Positions 25,140 to 34,137 of a stretch of DNA of 64,000 bases are shown here, one piece after another (the stretch's first letter is position 1; every line of letters starts with the position of its first letter). A program made the translations under genes and the position numbers. Origin of the DNA: an uncultured Tenacibaculum sp. (GTDB taxonomy: Bacteria > Bacteroidota > Bacteroidia > Flavobacteriales > Flavobacteriaceae); assembly GCA_947492185.1 (NCBI GenBank), contig CANLMR010000003.1, positions 1-64,000 on the forward strand, written 5' to 3'. The notes below the pieces were generated by a model, which was given only the letters and a program-made list of their open reading frames with translations, made no database searches and had not been told where the DNA came from.

Positions 25140-28100
25140 TTCAACTTATAATTGATGTGTTGTTTATCTAGTTCAGCTAAAAATTCACTAGTGATTTTTA
25201 TTTTGGTTGTTCTACTTGGTACATCTAATTCTAACTTTTCTTCTACATCGTAAATTACAAACCGTAGACTATGAGAACCAGAGTTAGTAACAAATAAATG
25301 CTGCAGGTTTTTAATAGTATCTTCTTTTACATCTTTTAATGGCATTTTAATAGTAATCTTCTTACACATTTTATCCATGATGTCGTGTAGTAAAGTAAAT
25401 TCTGTAAAACCTACTCTAGGATCTCCTTTCACTCCATCTTTATTTACCCAACCAGGTTTAACAATTGTTTTAATATACAAGAATGAATTTGGCACTAAGA
25501 AATGTTTAAACTTTAAATATTCCTCACCAAAAATCCTGAACTCAAAACTATCGTTGTAATCTTCAATTGTAAATGCAGCCCAACCTTTACCTGCTTTAGA
25601 AACCCTGTGTTGTACATCTGTAACAATACCGGCAAAAGCTAAAGCTAAACCTTCATACTTTGGCAAGTTTTTAAAGTAGCTCACATTTCCATTACAAAAC
25701 CTTAATTCGTTTTTAAAATCGTCTAACGGATGCGCAGAAATATACATTCCTACCATTTCTTTTTCTTTGGCCAATAATTCCATTGTTCCCCATGTTTCGC
25801 ATTCAGGAATAATAGGTTCTGGCAACTCGACATCACTTGCTTCACCAAATAATGATACTTGAGAAGAGTTTAAGTTTTCTTGGTATTTATTTCCAAAACG
25901 TAATGCCTTTTCTAAAAAGGTTTGTCCTTTTTCATCTTGCACATAATATTGTGCTCTGTGTGTAGCAGAGAATGAATCGAACCCTCCTGCCAACACTAAA
26001 CCTTCAAATGCTTTTTTATTCGCTACTCGTAAATCCACACGCTTAGCAACATCAAAAATTGAAGAGTAATGCCCGTTTTCTTTACGTTCTTCAATAATTG
26101 CTTTTACAGCCGAAGCTCCAACTCCTTTTATTGCTGCCATTCCAAAACGAACCGCACCATCTTTATTTACAGAAAACTTCGAATATGATTCATTAACATC
26201 AGGACCTAATACTTCTAACCCCATACGTTTACATTCTTCCATAAAAAAACTAACCGATTTAATATCGCTCATGTTATTAGAAAGCACTGCAGCCATATAT
26301 TCTGCTGGATAATGTGCTTTTAAATAAGCAGTTTGATAAGCAATCCAAGCATAGCATGTAGAGTGTGACTTGTTAAATGCATAGGATGCAAAAGCTTCCC
26401 AATCCTTCCAAATCTTTTCTAGCGCTTTTTCATCATGACCATTGGCTTTGGCTTGTTCTACAAACTTTGGTTTCATTTTAGCAAGTACTGCTGCCTGCTT
26501 TTTACCCATAGCTTTTCGAAGAACATCGGCCTCACCTTTGGTGAAATCTGCTAATTTTTGAGAAAGTAACATAACTTGCTCCTGATAAACAGTAATACCA
26601 TAGGTTTCTGCTAAATATTCTTCCATAGCAGGAAGGTCATATTGTATTTCTTCATCTCCATGTTTCCTACGGATAAATGAAGGAATATATTCTAACGGTC
26701 CTGGACGATATAAAGCATTCATTGCAATTAAATCGGCAAAAACAGTTGGCTTTAATTCACGCATATACTTTTGCATTCCAGGAGATTCGTATTGGAAAAT
26801 CCCAACAGTTTCTCCTCTTTGGAATAAAGCATAAGTTTCTTCATCATCTAACGGAAAATTTTCTGGATCTAACTCTACATTATGACGCGCTTTTACAATC
26901 TTAACTGTATCTTTAATTAAGGTTAATGTTTTTAACCCTAAGAAATCCATTTTTAATAATCCTGCACTTTCTACTACCGAGTTGTCAAACTGGGTAACAT
27001 ACATATCAGAATCTTTCGCTACTGAAACAGGAACGAAATTGGTAATATCATCAGGTGTAATAATTACACCGCAAGCATGAATTCCTGTATTACGAACAGA
27101 ACCTTCTAATACTACTGCTTGATTAATAGTATTCGCTTCTAATCCATTCCCTTGAGCTATTGCTCTTAATTCATTTACATTTTCTTTTTCCTCGGAGCGT
27201 AAACCAGCTACTTTTCCTTTACTCTTATCATCTTCTCCAAAAATGTTCTTCAGTTTAATTCCTGGAACAAGCTTGGCTATTCTATCTGCCTCGAACAATG
27301 GTAAATCTAATACTCTGGCAGTATCACGTAATGATGATTTAGCCGCCATTGTACCATAAGTAATAATCTGCGCTACCTGATTAGCTCCATACTTATCAAT
27401 TACATAATCCATTACTCTACCCCTACCTTCATCATCAAAATCGATATCAATATCGGGCATCGATACACGTTCAGGGTTTAAGAAACGCTCAAAAAGCAGA
27501 TCATATTTAATTGGGTCTATATTGGTAATCCATAAGCAATATGCAACAACAGATCCTGCGGCAGAACCACGACCTGGTCCAACTGAAACATCCATGTTTC
27601 TTGCTTCTCGAATAAAATCTTCTACAATTAAAAAATACCCAGGATATCCTGTTTTTTCGATTACTTCAAGCTCAAAATCTAAACGTTCTTTAATACTTTC
27701 AGTAATTTCACCATAACGCTTTTTAGCCCCTTCATAAGTTAAGTGACGTAAATAATTATTCTCTCCTCTTTTTCCTTCGTCTTCATCATCTTTTTTGTCT
27801 TGAAATTCTTCAGGAATATCAAATGCTGGTAATAATACATCTCTGGCTAAAGTAAAAGGTTCAACTTTGTCAACTATTTCTTTAATATTACTAATTGCTT
27901 CTGGTAAATCAGCAAATAGTTTTTTCATTTCATCAGAAGACTTGAAATAATACTCTTCATTTGGTAAGCCATAACGATAACCTCTACCTCTACCAATTGG
28001 TGTTGCTTGTTTTTCACCATCTTTAACACATAACAAAATATCATGTGCATTCGCATCTTCTCTTTCTAAATAAAATGTATTATTTGTAGCAATAACCTTA

Positions 28101-29470
28101 ACATTATGCTTATTAGCAAACTCTAATAATGTTTTATTAACTGCATTTTCGTCTTCTTGACCATGACGCATTAATTCGATATAAAGATCTTCCCCAAATT
28201 CTTCTTTCCACCATAACAATGCTTCTTCAGCTTGCTTTTCTCCTACATTTAAAATTTTATTAGGGACTTCTCCATATAAATTCCCTGTTAGTACAATAAT
28301 ATCTTCTTTGTATTGCTTAACAATTTCTTTATCAATTCGTGGTACATAGTAAAACCCATCGACAAATGCCTTAGAAGACATTTTTGCTAAGTTGTGATAT
28401 CCTTTTTTGTTTTTTGCTAGTAGTACTACTTGATATCCATTATCTTTTTTAGTTTTATCTGTATGATTTTCACAAATAAAGAATTCGCATCCTACAATGG
28501 GTTTTAATGGATTTTCAGCAGATTTATTATGATTAGCAACAGCTGCGGTAAAATGAAAAGCAGCCATCATATTTCCTGTATCAGTTAGAGCAACAGCACT
28601 CATATTATCTTTAGCTGCTGTATTAACTAATGCATTAATTTGAATTGTTGATTGTAATACCGAAAACTGAGAATGGTTATGTAAATGTGCAAATTGAACA
28701 TCAGCTAACTTTGCTAATCCTTCAGAAGTAGACTGTGTGGTTGATGCTTCAGATTCGGCAGCTAACCGTTTTCTAATTTTATCACTCTCCTTTTTTAAAT
28801 TCAGATGTTTTAATCCTATTAACTGGATTGGCATCGGATTATTCTCTGAATATTTAGCGTAATAATCTTCTGCAACATCCAGTTTTTCAACCGGATAATG
28901 CTTTAAACGTAATAATTCTAAGAAACAACGCGTAGTAGCTTCTACATCGGCTGTTGCGTTATGTGCTTCATTAAAACCTACTCCGAATAAATGTTGATGT
29001 AATTCTGTAAGTGTTGGTAATTTAAATTTACCTCCTCTACCTCCAGGAATTTGACACATTAAAGCTGTTTGTTCGGTACAGGTATCAAGAACAGGTATAC
29101 TTTCTAAGTTATTATCAACTCCCTGTCTATAAAATTCACAAGCCATAATGTTAACATCAAACCCAACATTTTGACCAACTATAAACTTTGTTTTACCTAA
29201 AGCCTCATTGAATAATTCTAAACCTTCACTTAAGGTAATTCCTTGTTCATTTGCTAAATCTGTAGAAATACCATGTATTCTTTCAGCATCAAAGGGAATA
29301 TTAAATCCATCTGCTTGAATTAAGAAATCGTTTTTTTCAATAAGATTCCCCATTTCGTCATGTAACTGCCATGCAATTTGAATTGCTCTTGGCCAGTTAT
29401 CAGTATCAGTAATTGGTGCATTCCAGCTTTTAGGTAAACCCGTAGTTTCTGTATCAAAAATTAAATACAT
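25136..29470 (-). CDS. dnaE: DNA polymerase III alpha subunit with fused N-terminal DnaQ-like exonuclease
   Basis: A 1444-residue replicative polymerase. Residues 1-190 are a DEDD exonuclease (D6, E8 in DTETTG; D105; H170, D175 in HNATADVEA), in place of a separate epsilon. A PHP domain begins near 260 (HLHNHSQFS); its canonical TDHGN is TDTGN here (T298), so PHP metal binding is probably lost. The polymerase palm follows, with PGRGSAAGSVVAYCLWI and PDIDIDFDDEGRGRV, then the fingers, helix-hairpin-helix region and OB fold. Such exonuclease-DnaE fusions are common in this phylum. Its 3' end overlaps gldA by 4 bases. Confidence 0.96.
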   Translation of the reverse strand: MYLIFDTETTGLPKSWNAPITDTDNWPRAIQIAWQLHDEMGNLIEKNDFLIQADGFNIPFDAERIHGISTDLANEQGITLSEGLELFNEALGKTKFIVGQNVGFDVNIMACEFYRQGVDNNLESIPVLDTCTEQTALMCQIPGGRGGKFKLPTLTELHQHLFGVGFNEAHNATADVEATTRCFLELLRLKHYPVEKLDVAEDYYAKYSENNPMPIQLIGLKHLNLKKESDKIRKRLAAESEASTTQSTSEGLAKLADVQFAHLHNHSQFSVLQSTIQINALVNTAAKDNMSAVALTDTGNMMAAFHFTAAVANHNKSAENPLKPIVGCEFFICENHTDKTKKDNGYQVVLLAKNKKGYHNLAKMSSKAFVDGFYYVPRIDKEIVKQYKEDIIVLTGNLYGEVPNKILNVGEKQAEEALLWWKEEFGEDLYIELMRHGQEDENAVNKTLLEFANKHNVKVIATNNTFYLEREDANAHDILLCVKDGEKQATPIGRGRGYRYGLPNEEYYFKSSDEMKKLFADLPEAISNIKEIVDKVEPFTLARDVLLPAFDIPEEFQDKKDDEDEGKRGENNYLRHLTYEGAKKRYGEITESIKERLDFELEVIEKTGYPGYFLIVEDFIREARNMDVSVGPGRGSAAGSVVAYCLWITNIDPIKYDLLFERFLNPERVSMPDIDIDFDDEGRGRVMDYVIDKYGANQVAQIITYGTMAAKSSLRDTARVLDLPLFEADRIAKLVPGIKLKNIFGEDDKSKGKVAGLRSEEKENVNELRAIAQGNGLEANTINQAVVLEGSVRNTGIHACGVIITPDDITNFVPVSVAKDSDMYVTQFDNSVVESAGLLKMDFLGLKTLTLIKDTVKIVKARHNVELDPENFPLDDEETYALFQRGETVGIFQYESPGMQKYMRELKPTVFADLIAMNALYRPGPLEYIPSFIRRKHGDEEIQYDLPAMEEYLAETYGITVYQEQVMLLSQKLADFTKGEADVLRKAMGKKQAAVLAKMKPKFVEQAKANGHDEKALEKIWKDWEAFASYAFNKSHSTCYAWIAYQTAYLKAHYPAEYMAAVLSNNMSDIKSVSFFMEECKRMGLEVLGPDVNESYSKFSVNKDGAVRFGMAAIKGVGASAVKAIIEERKENGHYSSIFDVAKRVDLRVANKKAFEGLVLAGGFDSFSATHRAQYYVQDEKGQTFLEKALRFGNKYQENLNSSQVSLFGEASDVELPEPIIPECETWGTMELLAKEKEMVGMYISAHPLDDFKNELRFCNGNVSYFKNLPKYEGLALAFAGIVTDVQHRVSKAGKGWAAFTIEDYNDSFEFRIFGEEYLKFKHFLVPNSFLYIKTIVKPGWVNKDGVKGDPRVGFTEFTLLHDIMDKMCKKITIKMPLKDVKEDTIKNLQHLFVTNSGSHSLRFVIYDVEEKLELDVPSRTTKIKITSEFLAELDKQHINYKLN

Positions 29471-29598
29471 TCAGCAAAAAAGTTCTTGTGATTTTTAAAA
29501 GAGTAAAGTTACGATTTATTCACCACATGATAAATCATTTGAATTTCAATAATTATTAATAATTTCCCTTATTTTTACTCAACCTAATTTTATATAAA

Positions 29599-30603
29599 AT
29601 GAAGAATTTAATATATGTATTCTTAACTGTGTTAGTATTAACATCGTGTAAGAAAAATGATTTTGTGAATTTCTCTGGAAAAGTTACAAATCAAAATTCA
29701 GATTCTATTGTTGTTGCTAACAACCAAATAGGATATAAGAGAGTGATTAAGTTAGATGAAAATGGAACTTTTAAAGATACTTTAAAAGTAGAAGATGGTT
29801 TTTTCTCTTTATTTGATGGTAAAGAATATGCAACTGTATATTTCCGTAATGGAGATGAAATTACTATGGATGTAGATGCTCAAAAATTTGATGAAACAAT
29901 AATTTTTGCTGGTAAAGGAGCAGCTGAAAGTAATTTTATGGTAAAAACAGCTTTAAACCAACAAGAATTTAATAAAGGTGTATTAGCAATGTTAGAATTG
30001 CCTAAAGCTGAATTTGATGAGAAATTAAATGCTTATGTATCTGGTTTTAGTTCAAGATTAGAAAACAAAGCTTTAGATACTGCTTTTGCTTCTAGTCAGA
30101 AAAAAAATATTGAATATTTACAGAAACAACTTACAGGTATGCATGGTGAAAAAATGTATATCAAAACTAATTTAGCTAAAGGCAAATCGGCTCCAAAGTT
30201 TGTTAATTATGAGAAGCCAGACAGAGAAACTGTTTCTTTAGATGATTTAAAAGGAAAGTATGTATACATTGATGTTTGGGCTACTTGGTGTCCTCCATGT
30301 ATTGCTGAAATTCCATCTTTGCAACAATTAGAAAAAGATTATCACGACAAAAACATTCAGTTTGTAAGTATTTCTGTTGACAAAAGAGATGACTATTTTA
30401 CTTGGACGGATATGATTGAAGAGAAAAACTTAGGTGGACTTCAATTGTATGCAAATGAAGATAAATCATTTTCTGAAGCTTATAGAATAAGTTCTATTCC
30501 TCGTTTCATTTTAATTGATCCTGATGGAAACCTTGTTGATGCAGACGCACCAAGACCTTCAGAACCTAAACTAAGAGAATTATTTAGTTCATTAGGAATA
30601 TAA
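29599..30603 (+). CDS. TlpA-like thiol:disulfide oxidoreductase lipoprotein
   Basis: A 334-residue lipoprotein with a signal peptide and lipobox (VLTSC, Cys17). Residues about 20-110 form a beta-rich DUF4369-like N-terminal domain, a helical linker follows, and the C-terminal thioredoxin fold (about 195-334) has the active site WATWCPPC and a cis-proline SSIPRFIL. TlpA/ResA-type proteins reduce disulphides or metallated cysteines in cytochrome and oxidase maturation. No cytochrome maturation gene is adjacent. Divergent from dnaE; ends in a strong terminator. Confidence 0.88.
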   Translation: MKNLIYVFLTVLVLTSCKKNDFVNFSGKVTNQNSDSIVVANNQIGYKRVIKLDENGTFKDTLKVEDGFFSLFDGKEYATVYFRNGDEITMDVDAQKFDETIIFAGKGAAESNFMVKTALNQQEFNKGVLAMLELPKAEFDEKLNAYVSGFSSRLENKALDTAFASSQKKNIEYLQKQLTGMHGEKMYIKTNLAKGKSAPKFVNYEKPDRETVSLDDLKGKYVYIDVWATWCPPCIAEIPSLQQLEKDYHDKNIQFVSISVDKRDDYFTWTDMIEEKNLGGLQLYANEDKSFSEAYRISSIPRFILIDPDGNLVDADAPRPSEPKLRELFSSLGI

Positions 30604-30608
30604 AAATA

Positions 30609-30637
30609 AAAAGCCTCACAAATTGTGAGGCTTTTTT
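30609..30637. terminator. Bidirectional intrinsic terminator
   Basis: Stem AGCCTCACA / TGTGAGGCT (about 30612-30632) with a 3-base loop, A-tract left and T7 right. It serves the TlpA-like gene and, on the minus strand, pxpC, whose stop lies inside its edge. Confidence 0.85.
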
Positions 30638-31479
30638 TATACTTTAAATCGAATCACTTCCCCAGTAGTTTTTTGTGCTAAACGGTTTATTGCATTATCT
30701 GTTAGCTGCAATACTCTCGGATAACCTCCCGTAACTTGACAATCTCTCATTAAAATAATTAGCTCTCCTGAAGGAGTTAATTGAACTGTACCTGGTAATA
30801 CTCCAGATGATAAAATTGAAGGCAACTTATTTTCAACTTTTTCAGTTAACATATATCCCATTCTGCTATTCTTAGATGAAATTGAAAACCTAATATTCTT
30901 AAGTTTTTCTTGCTGCTCTTTTGTTAATAAGTCAAACTCTGGCCCTTTGAAACATTCTATATTTGAACTAGTAAAATGTTCTTTATCAATTTTAAATTTT
31001 GTGTTTGTATCTTCAAATTTTTCGTTCAACATTAATGTAGAAATCACATCTCCTTTCCTTAATATTGAAGCTTTAGTAATTCCTTTATACTGACTTCTAC
31101 TTTTCAACTTTTCTTCTGAAAGAACTCCTCCTTTTACAGCTAAATACATTCTGAGTCCATAAATCCTTTTCCTAAAAGTTAGTTGATCTCCTTTAGAAAC
31201 AACGATTCTTTTATTTAAACTGATTTCCTTGTTGTTTATATGAGGAGAGAAATTAGCTCCAGTGATACAAATTTCATTATGCTCTATAAATTCAAACTTT
31301 GCATTTCCATAAGTAATTTCTAGCGTAGCTGAATTAGACTCATTATTCAATATGCCATTTGCTAGCTGATATGATTGCAAATCCATTGCTCCAGAAGTAG
31401 GAACACCAAAATGTGCAAATCCAAACCTTCCTTCATCTTGAATTGAAGTAGAAATTCCTGGTGAGATTACTTTAATCAT
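30637..31479 (-). CDS. pxpC: 5-oxoprolinase subunit C
   Basis: A 280-residue protein of the KipA/biotin-dependent-carboxylase-like family. PxpABC hydrolyse 5-oxoproline (pyroglutamate) to glutamate using ATP. The N-terminus SPGISTSIQDEGRFGFAHFGVPTSGAMD and the late RMGYMLTEKVE and GVLPGTVQLTPSGELIILMRDCQVTGGYPRV are diagnostic. It overlaps pxpB by 8 bases and is the last gene of a five-gene minus-strand operon with pxpB, pxpA, an Nramp-like transporter and a DUF2891 lipoprotein. Confidence 0.93.
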   Translation of the reverse strand: MIKVISPGISTSIQDEGRFGFAHFGVPTSGAMDLQSYQLANGILNNESNSATLEITYGNAKFEFIEHNEICITGANFSPHINNKEISLNKRIVVSKGDQLTFRKRIYGLRMYLAVKGGVLSEEKLKSRSQYKGITKASILRKGDVISTLMLNEKFEDTNTKFKIDKEHFTSSNIECFKGPEFDLLTKEQQEKLKNIRFSISSKNSRMGYMLTEKVENKLPSILSSGVLPGTVQLTPSGELIILMRDCQVTGGYPRVLQLTDNAINRLAQKTTGEVIRFKV

Positions 31480-32200
31480 GAATTTCAGTTTTACTCAGTT
31501 CATACGTTCCCAAAGAAATTTCAAGTTCAATCTTTTTAAACTCTTGTTTACTTACAGATTCAAATTTCAATTGATCTCCTGACTTAGCAAAACAAGGAAA
31601 ATCATTTTCTAGATTAAAGAAGTTTATTGGTGTTTTACCAATTATATGCCAACCACCAGCACTTTCTTGAGGATAAATACCGGTTTGTTTACCTCCTATT
31701 GCTACTGAACCTTTTGGCACTTTTAATAGCGGAGTAGATTTTCTGTTGAGTTCAAGCGTATGATCTAATCCTCCTAAGTATAAAAATCCTGGAAGGAATC
31801 CAATAAAATAAACTGTATAAGCGACAGAGTTATGTTTTTCAATAATTTCTTCTTTTGATATTCTTAATTCCTTTGACATATTAGAAAGGTCAAAACCATA
31901 TTCAAGATCGTAACAAACAGGAATTTTCCAGAGATTTTTTGCAATACTATTTTGGTTATCTAGCTCATTATAAATTATTTTTAGCTCTTGAATCTCCGCT
32001 TGAAAATTTATTATTTCATTATACTTAAGTACTAAAGAATTATAACCAATTATAAAATCTGAAATCTGGTTTCCTTTATTTTTTACAATAACACTTTTAA
32101 AGGCATTTATATTATTAATAATTACAGGAGAAATCTTCTCCTCCCAAACTATTAGTATTCCCTTGTCTCCAAAAGTTTTATATTCTAAAGTATTAAGCAT
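31472..32200 (-). CDS. pxpB: 5-oxoprolinase subunit B
   Basis: A 242-residue KipI-family (allophanate hydrolase subunit 1-like) protein, the PxpC partner. The region VYFIGFLPGFLYLGGL and KVPKGSVAIGGKQTGIYPQESAGGWHIIGKTP is diagnostic. B. subtilis KipI inhibits the sporulation kinase KinA, but no sporulation applies here, so 5-oxoprolinase is the correct reading. It overlaps pxpC by 8 bases at its end and pxpA by 8 bases at its start, so translation is probably coupled. Confidence 0.93.
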   Translation of the reverse strand: MLNTLEYKTFGDKGILIVWEEKISPVIINNINAFKSVIVKNKGNQISDFIIGYNSLVLKYNEIINFQAEIQELKIIYNELDNQNSIAKNLWKIPVCYDLEYGFDLSNMSKELRISKEEIIEKHNSVAYTVYFIGFLPGFLYLGGLDHTLELNRKSTPLLKVPKGSVAIGGKQTGIYPQESAGGWHIIGKTPINFFNLENDFPCFAKSGDQLKFESVSKQEFKKIELEISLGTYELSKTEIHD

Positions 32201-32921
32201 TTCTTTTAAGCTTATCTCTTAAATATTGAAGTAATTCGATTGCATTTTCATGATCACCATGAACACAAAAAGTATCTGCTTTAATTTGAATTGTATTTCC
32301 TTGTATTGAAATAACTTTTTCAGAAGTCATCATTTGTTTCAATTGTTGAAACGCTAATTCATTTACTTTAATAATTGCATTAGGTAAAGATCTTGAAACT
32401 AAAGACAAATCATCATTATAACTCCTATCAATAAAAGCTTCATATTTAACTTCTATTCCGCTCTTAATAGCCAGCTTGGCTATAACTGAGTTATACGGAG
32501 CATATAAATAAATTGATTCTTTTAACGCTAACAACTCATCAACAATAATTTTTGCATACTTCGCATCTTTAGCAGCGATATTATATAGTGCTCCATGTGG
32601 TTTCACATGATGCAAACTTTCTCCATGTTTTTCTGTTTTACTTTTCACCAATTGAATCTGACTACGAATACTTTCTTGAAGTTCAGTAAAAGAAATGTCC
32701 ATAATTTTTCTTCCGAAATTTTCTCTATCAGGAAAAGAAGGATGCGCTCCAATTTTTACATTGTGTAATTTTGCCAGTGAAATTACCTCATCAATTATTT
32801 CATGAGTTCCAGCATGTGCTGCACAAGCTATATTACACGAATTGATATAAGGCATTATGTGTTTTTCGTTACCTAATCCCTCCCCTACATCACAATTGAT
32901 ATCTATATTTTTAGTAAACAT
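32193..32921 (-). CDS. pxpA: 5-oxoprolinase subunit A (LamB/YcsF family)
   Basis: A 242-residue protein with INCDVGEGLG near the N-terminus, the CNIACAAHAGTH block, IGAHPSFPDRENFGR and HHVKPHGALYN, the hallmarks of the LamB/YcsF family. With PxpB and PxpC it forms the prokaryotic 5-oxoprolinase. It overlaps the upstream Nramp-like gene by 11 bases and pxpB downstream by 8. Length is a little below the usual 250 but the motifs are complete. Confidence 0.95.
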   Translation of the reverse strand: MFTKNIDINCDVGEGLGNEKHIMPYINSCNIACAAHAGTHEIIDEVISLAKLHNVKIGAHPSFPDRENFGRKIMDISFTELQESIRSQIQLVKSKTEKHGESLHHVKPHGALYNIAAKDAKYAKIIVDELLALKESIYLYAPYNSVIAKLAIKSGIEVKYEAFIDRSYNDDLSLVSRSLPNAIIKVNELAFQQLKQMMTSEKVISIQGNTIQIKADTFCVHGDHENAIELLQYLRDKLKRNA

Positions 32922-34137
32922 TTAAAACTTTTAGAATACTTTTTAAGCCTAGAAAAATTGTAAACACTAGTAAACACAGTCCAATAAAATTTTGCATCTT
33001 GGTATTCTTGAATTTCCCTAAGACGGATTCTTTATTCATTACCCAAAGTAAAATTCCAGCAATTAATGGCAACAATAAACCATTAGCCACTTGAGCAACT
33101 TTAATTATTTGTATTGGTTTTACACCCAATGATGAAAATAAAATTCCTAATACCAGAATAAAAATCCAAACTCCTCTAAAGTTTTTAGATTTCAAATTTC
33201 CTTTCCAACCCAAACATCCTTTAGCTACATATGCAGCAGCTAGTGGAGCAGTTATTGCTGAAGTAATTCCAGCTGCAAACAAACCTATAGCTAAAAAGTA
33301 TTTTGCAAACGCTCCGTAAAGAGGCTCTAATCCTTTTGCTAAATCAGAAACATTCGCAATTGTATTTGAGTTTATACTTGCGGCAGAAATGATAATAGCC
33401 ATCGAAACTAATCCTCCTAAGGCGATTGAAATAATCGTATCTTTTCTAACATTACTAATATCCTCTGGTTGAGTCCATTTTTCCTTAACCAAAGAAGCAT
33501 GCAAAAATAAATTGTATGGAACAACGGTTGTTCCGATTAATGCTATTACAGTTAACAAACCATTCTCTGGAAGTTTAGGAACTACTAAACCTTTGAAAAT
33601 TTCAATTAAATTAGGTTGAGTTATAATTGCAGTAATTAAAAATGACAAACTCATTACAATTACCAAACTCACCAAAACTGTTTCTAAGAATTTATAGTTA
33701 CCGACATACAATAATGCAAAGGCGATTATACCAATTAAAATACTTAAACCATTTACATAAAACGGACCTAACATAAAGTTTTGGCTTCCTAGTACGGTTT
33801 CTAAACCAAGAACTCCACCACTAATATTTCCGGCTTCATATAAAGAATTCCCGATAACAATAGCAACTAATATTAGAGCAATTAAAATACTTTTGAAAAC
33901 AGGGTTTTTAACCTCTTCTCGAATAACTTCTGATAGACCTTTTTGAGAAATAATTCCTAAACGAGCCGCCATTTCTTGCAAGAAAATCGTAGCTAAAATA
34001 GAAATGAGCATCGCCCAGAGTAAATTGAATCCAAAATTAACTCCAGCAATAGTACAAACAGTTACTGTTCCTGGACCAATAAATGCAGCAGCGACTAATG
34101 TTCCTGGACCAATATTTTTGAATAGCTTTTTAATCAT
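32911..34137 (-). CDS. Nramp-related transporter of the pxp operon (YcsG-like)
   Basis: A 408-residue, 11-TM inner-membrane protein of the Nramp superfamily. The metal-binding motif DPGN of TM1 is GPGT here (21-24) and the MPHN-type motif of TM6 is VPYN (206-209), so the usual Asp, Asn and Met ligands for Mn2+/Fe2+ are missing. In Bacillus a similar ycsG sits with ycsF (pxpA) and kipI/kipA. Together this suggests a transporter for a non-metal substrate, possibly 5-oxoproline or a related acid (inference), not a standard manganese importer. It overlaps pxpA by 11 bases and the DUF2891 gene by 8. Confidence 0.82.
   Translation of the reverse strand: MIKKLFKNIGPGTLVAAAFIGPGTVTVCTIAGVNFGFNLLWAMLISILATIFLQEMAARLGIISQKGLSEVIREEVKNPVFKSILIALILVAIVIGNSLYEAGNISGGVLGLETVLGSQNFMLGPFYVNGLSILIGIIAFALLYVGNYKFLETVLVSLVIVMSLSFLITAIITQPNLIEIFKGLVVPKLPENGLLTVIALIGTTVVPYNLFLHASLVKEKWTQPEDISNVRKDTIISIALGGLVSMAIIISAASINSNTIANVSDLAKGLEPLYGAFAKYFLAIGLFAAGITSAITAPLAAAYVAKGCLGWKGNLKSKNFRGVWIFILVLGILFSSLGVKPIQIIKVAQVANGLLLPLIAGILLWVMNKESVLGKFKNTKMQNFIGLCLLVFTIFLGLKSILKVLNVY

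Noticed and set aside
32911..34137. Plain manganese transporter MntH
   Set aside because: The DPGN and MPH metal-binding motifs are replaced, and context is the 5-oxoproline operon.
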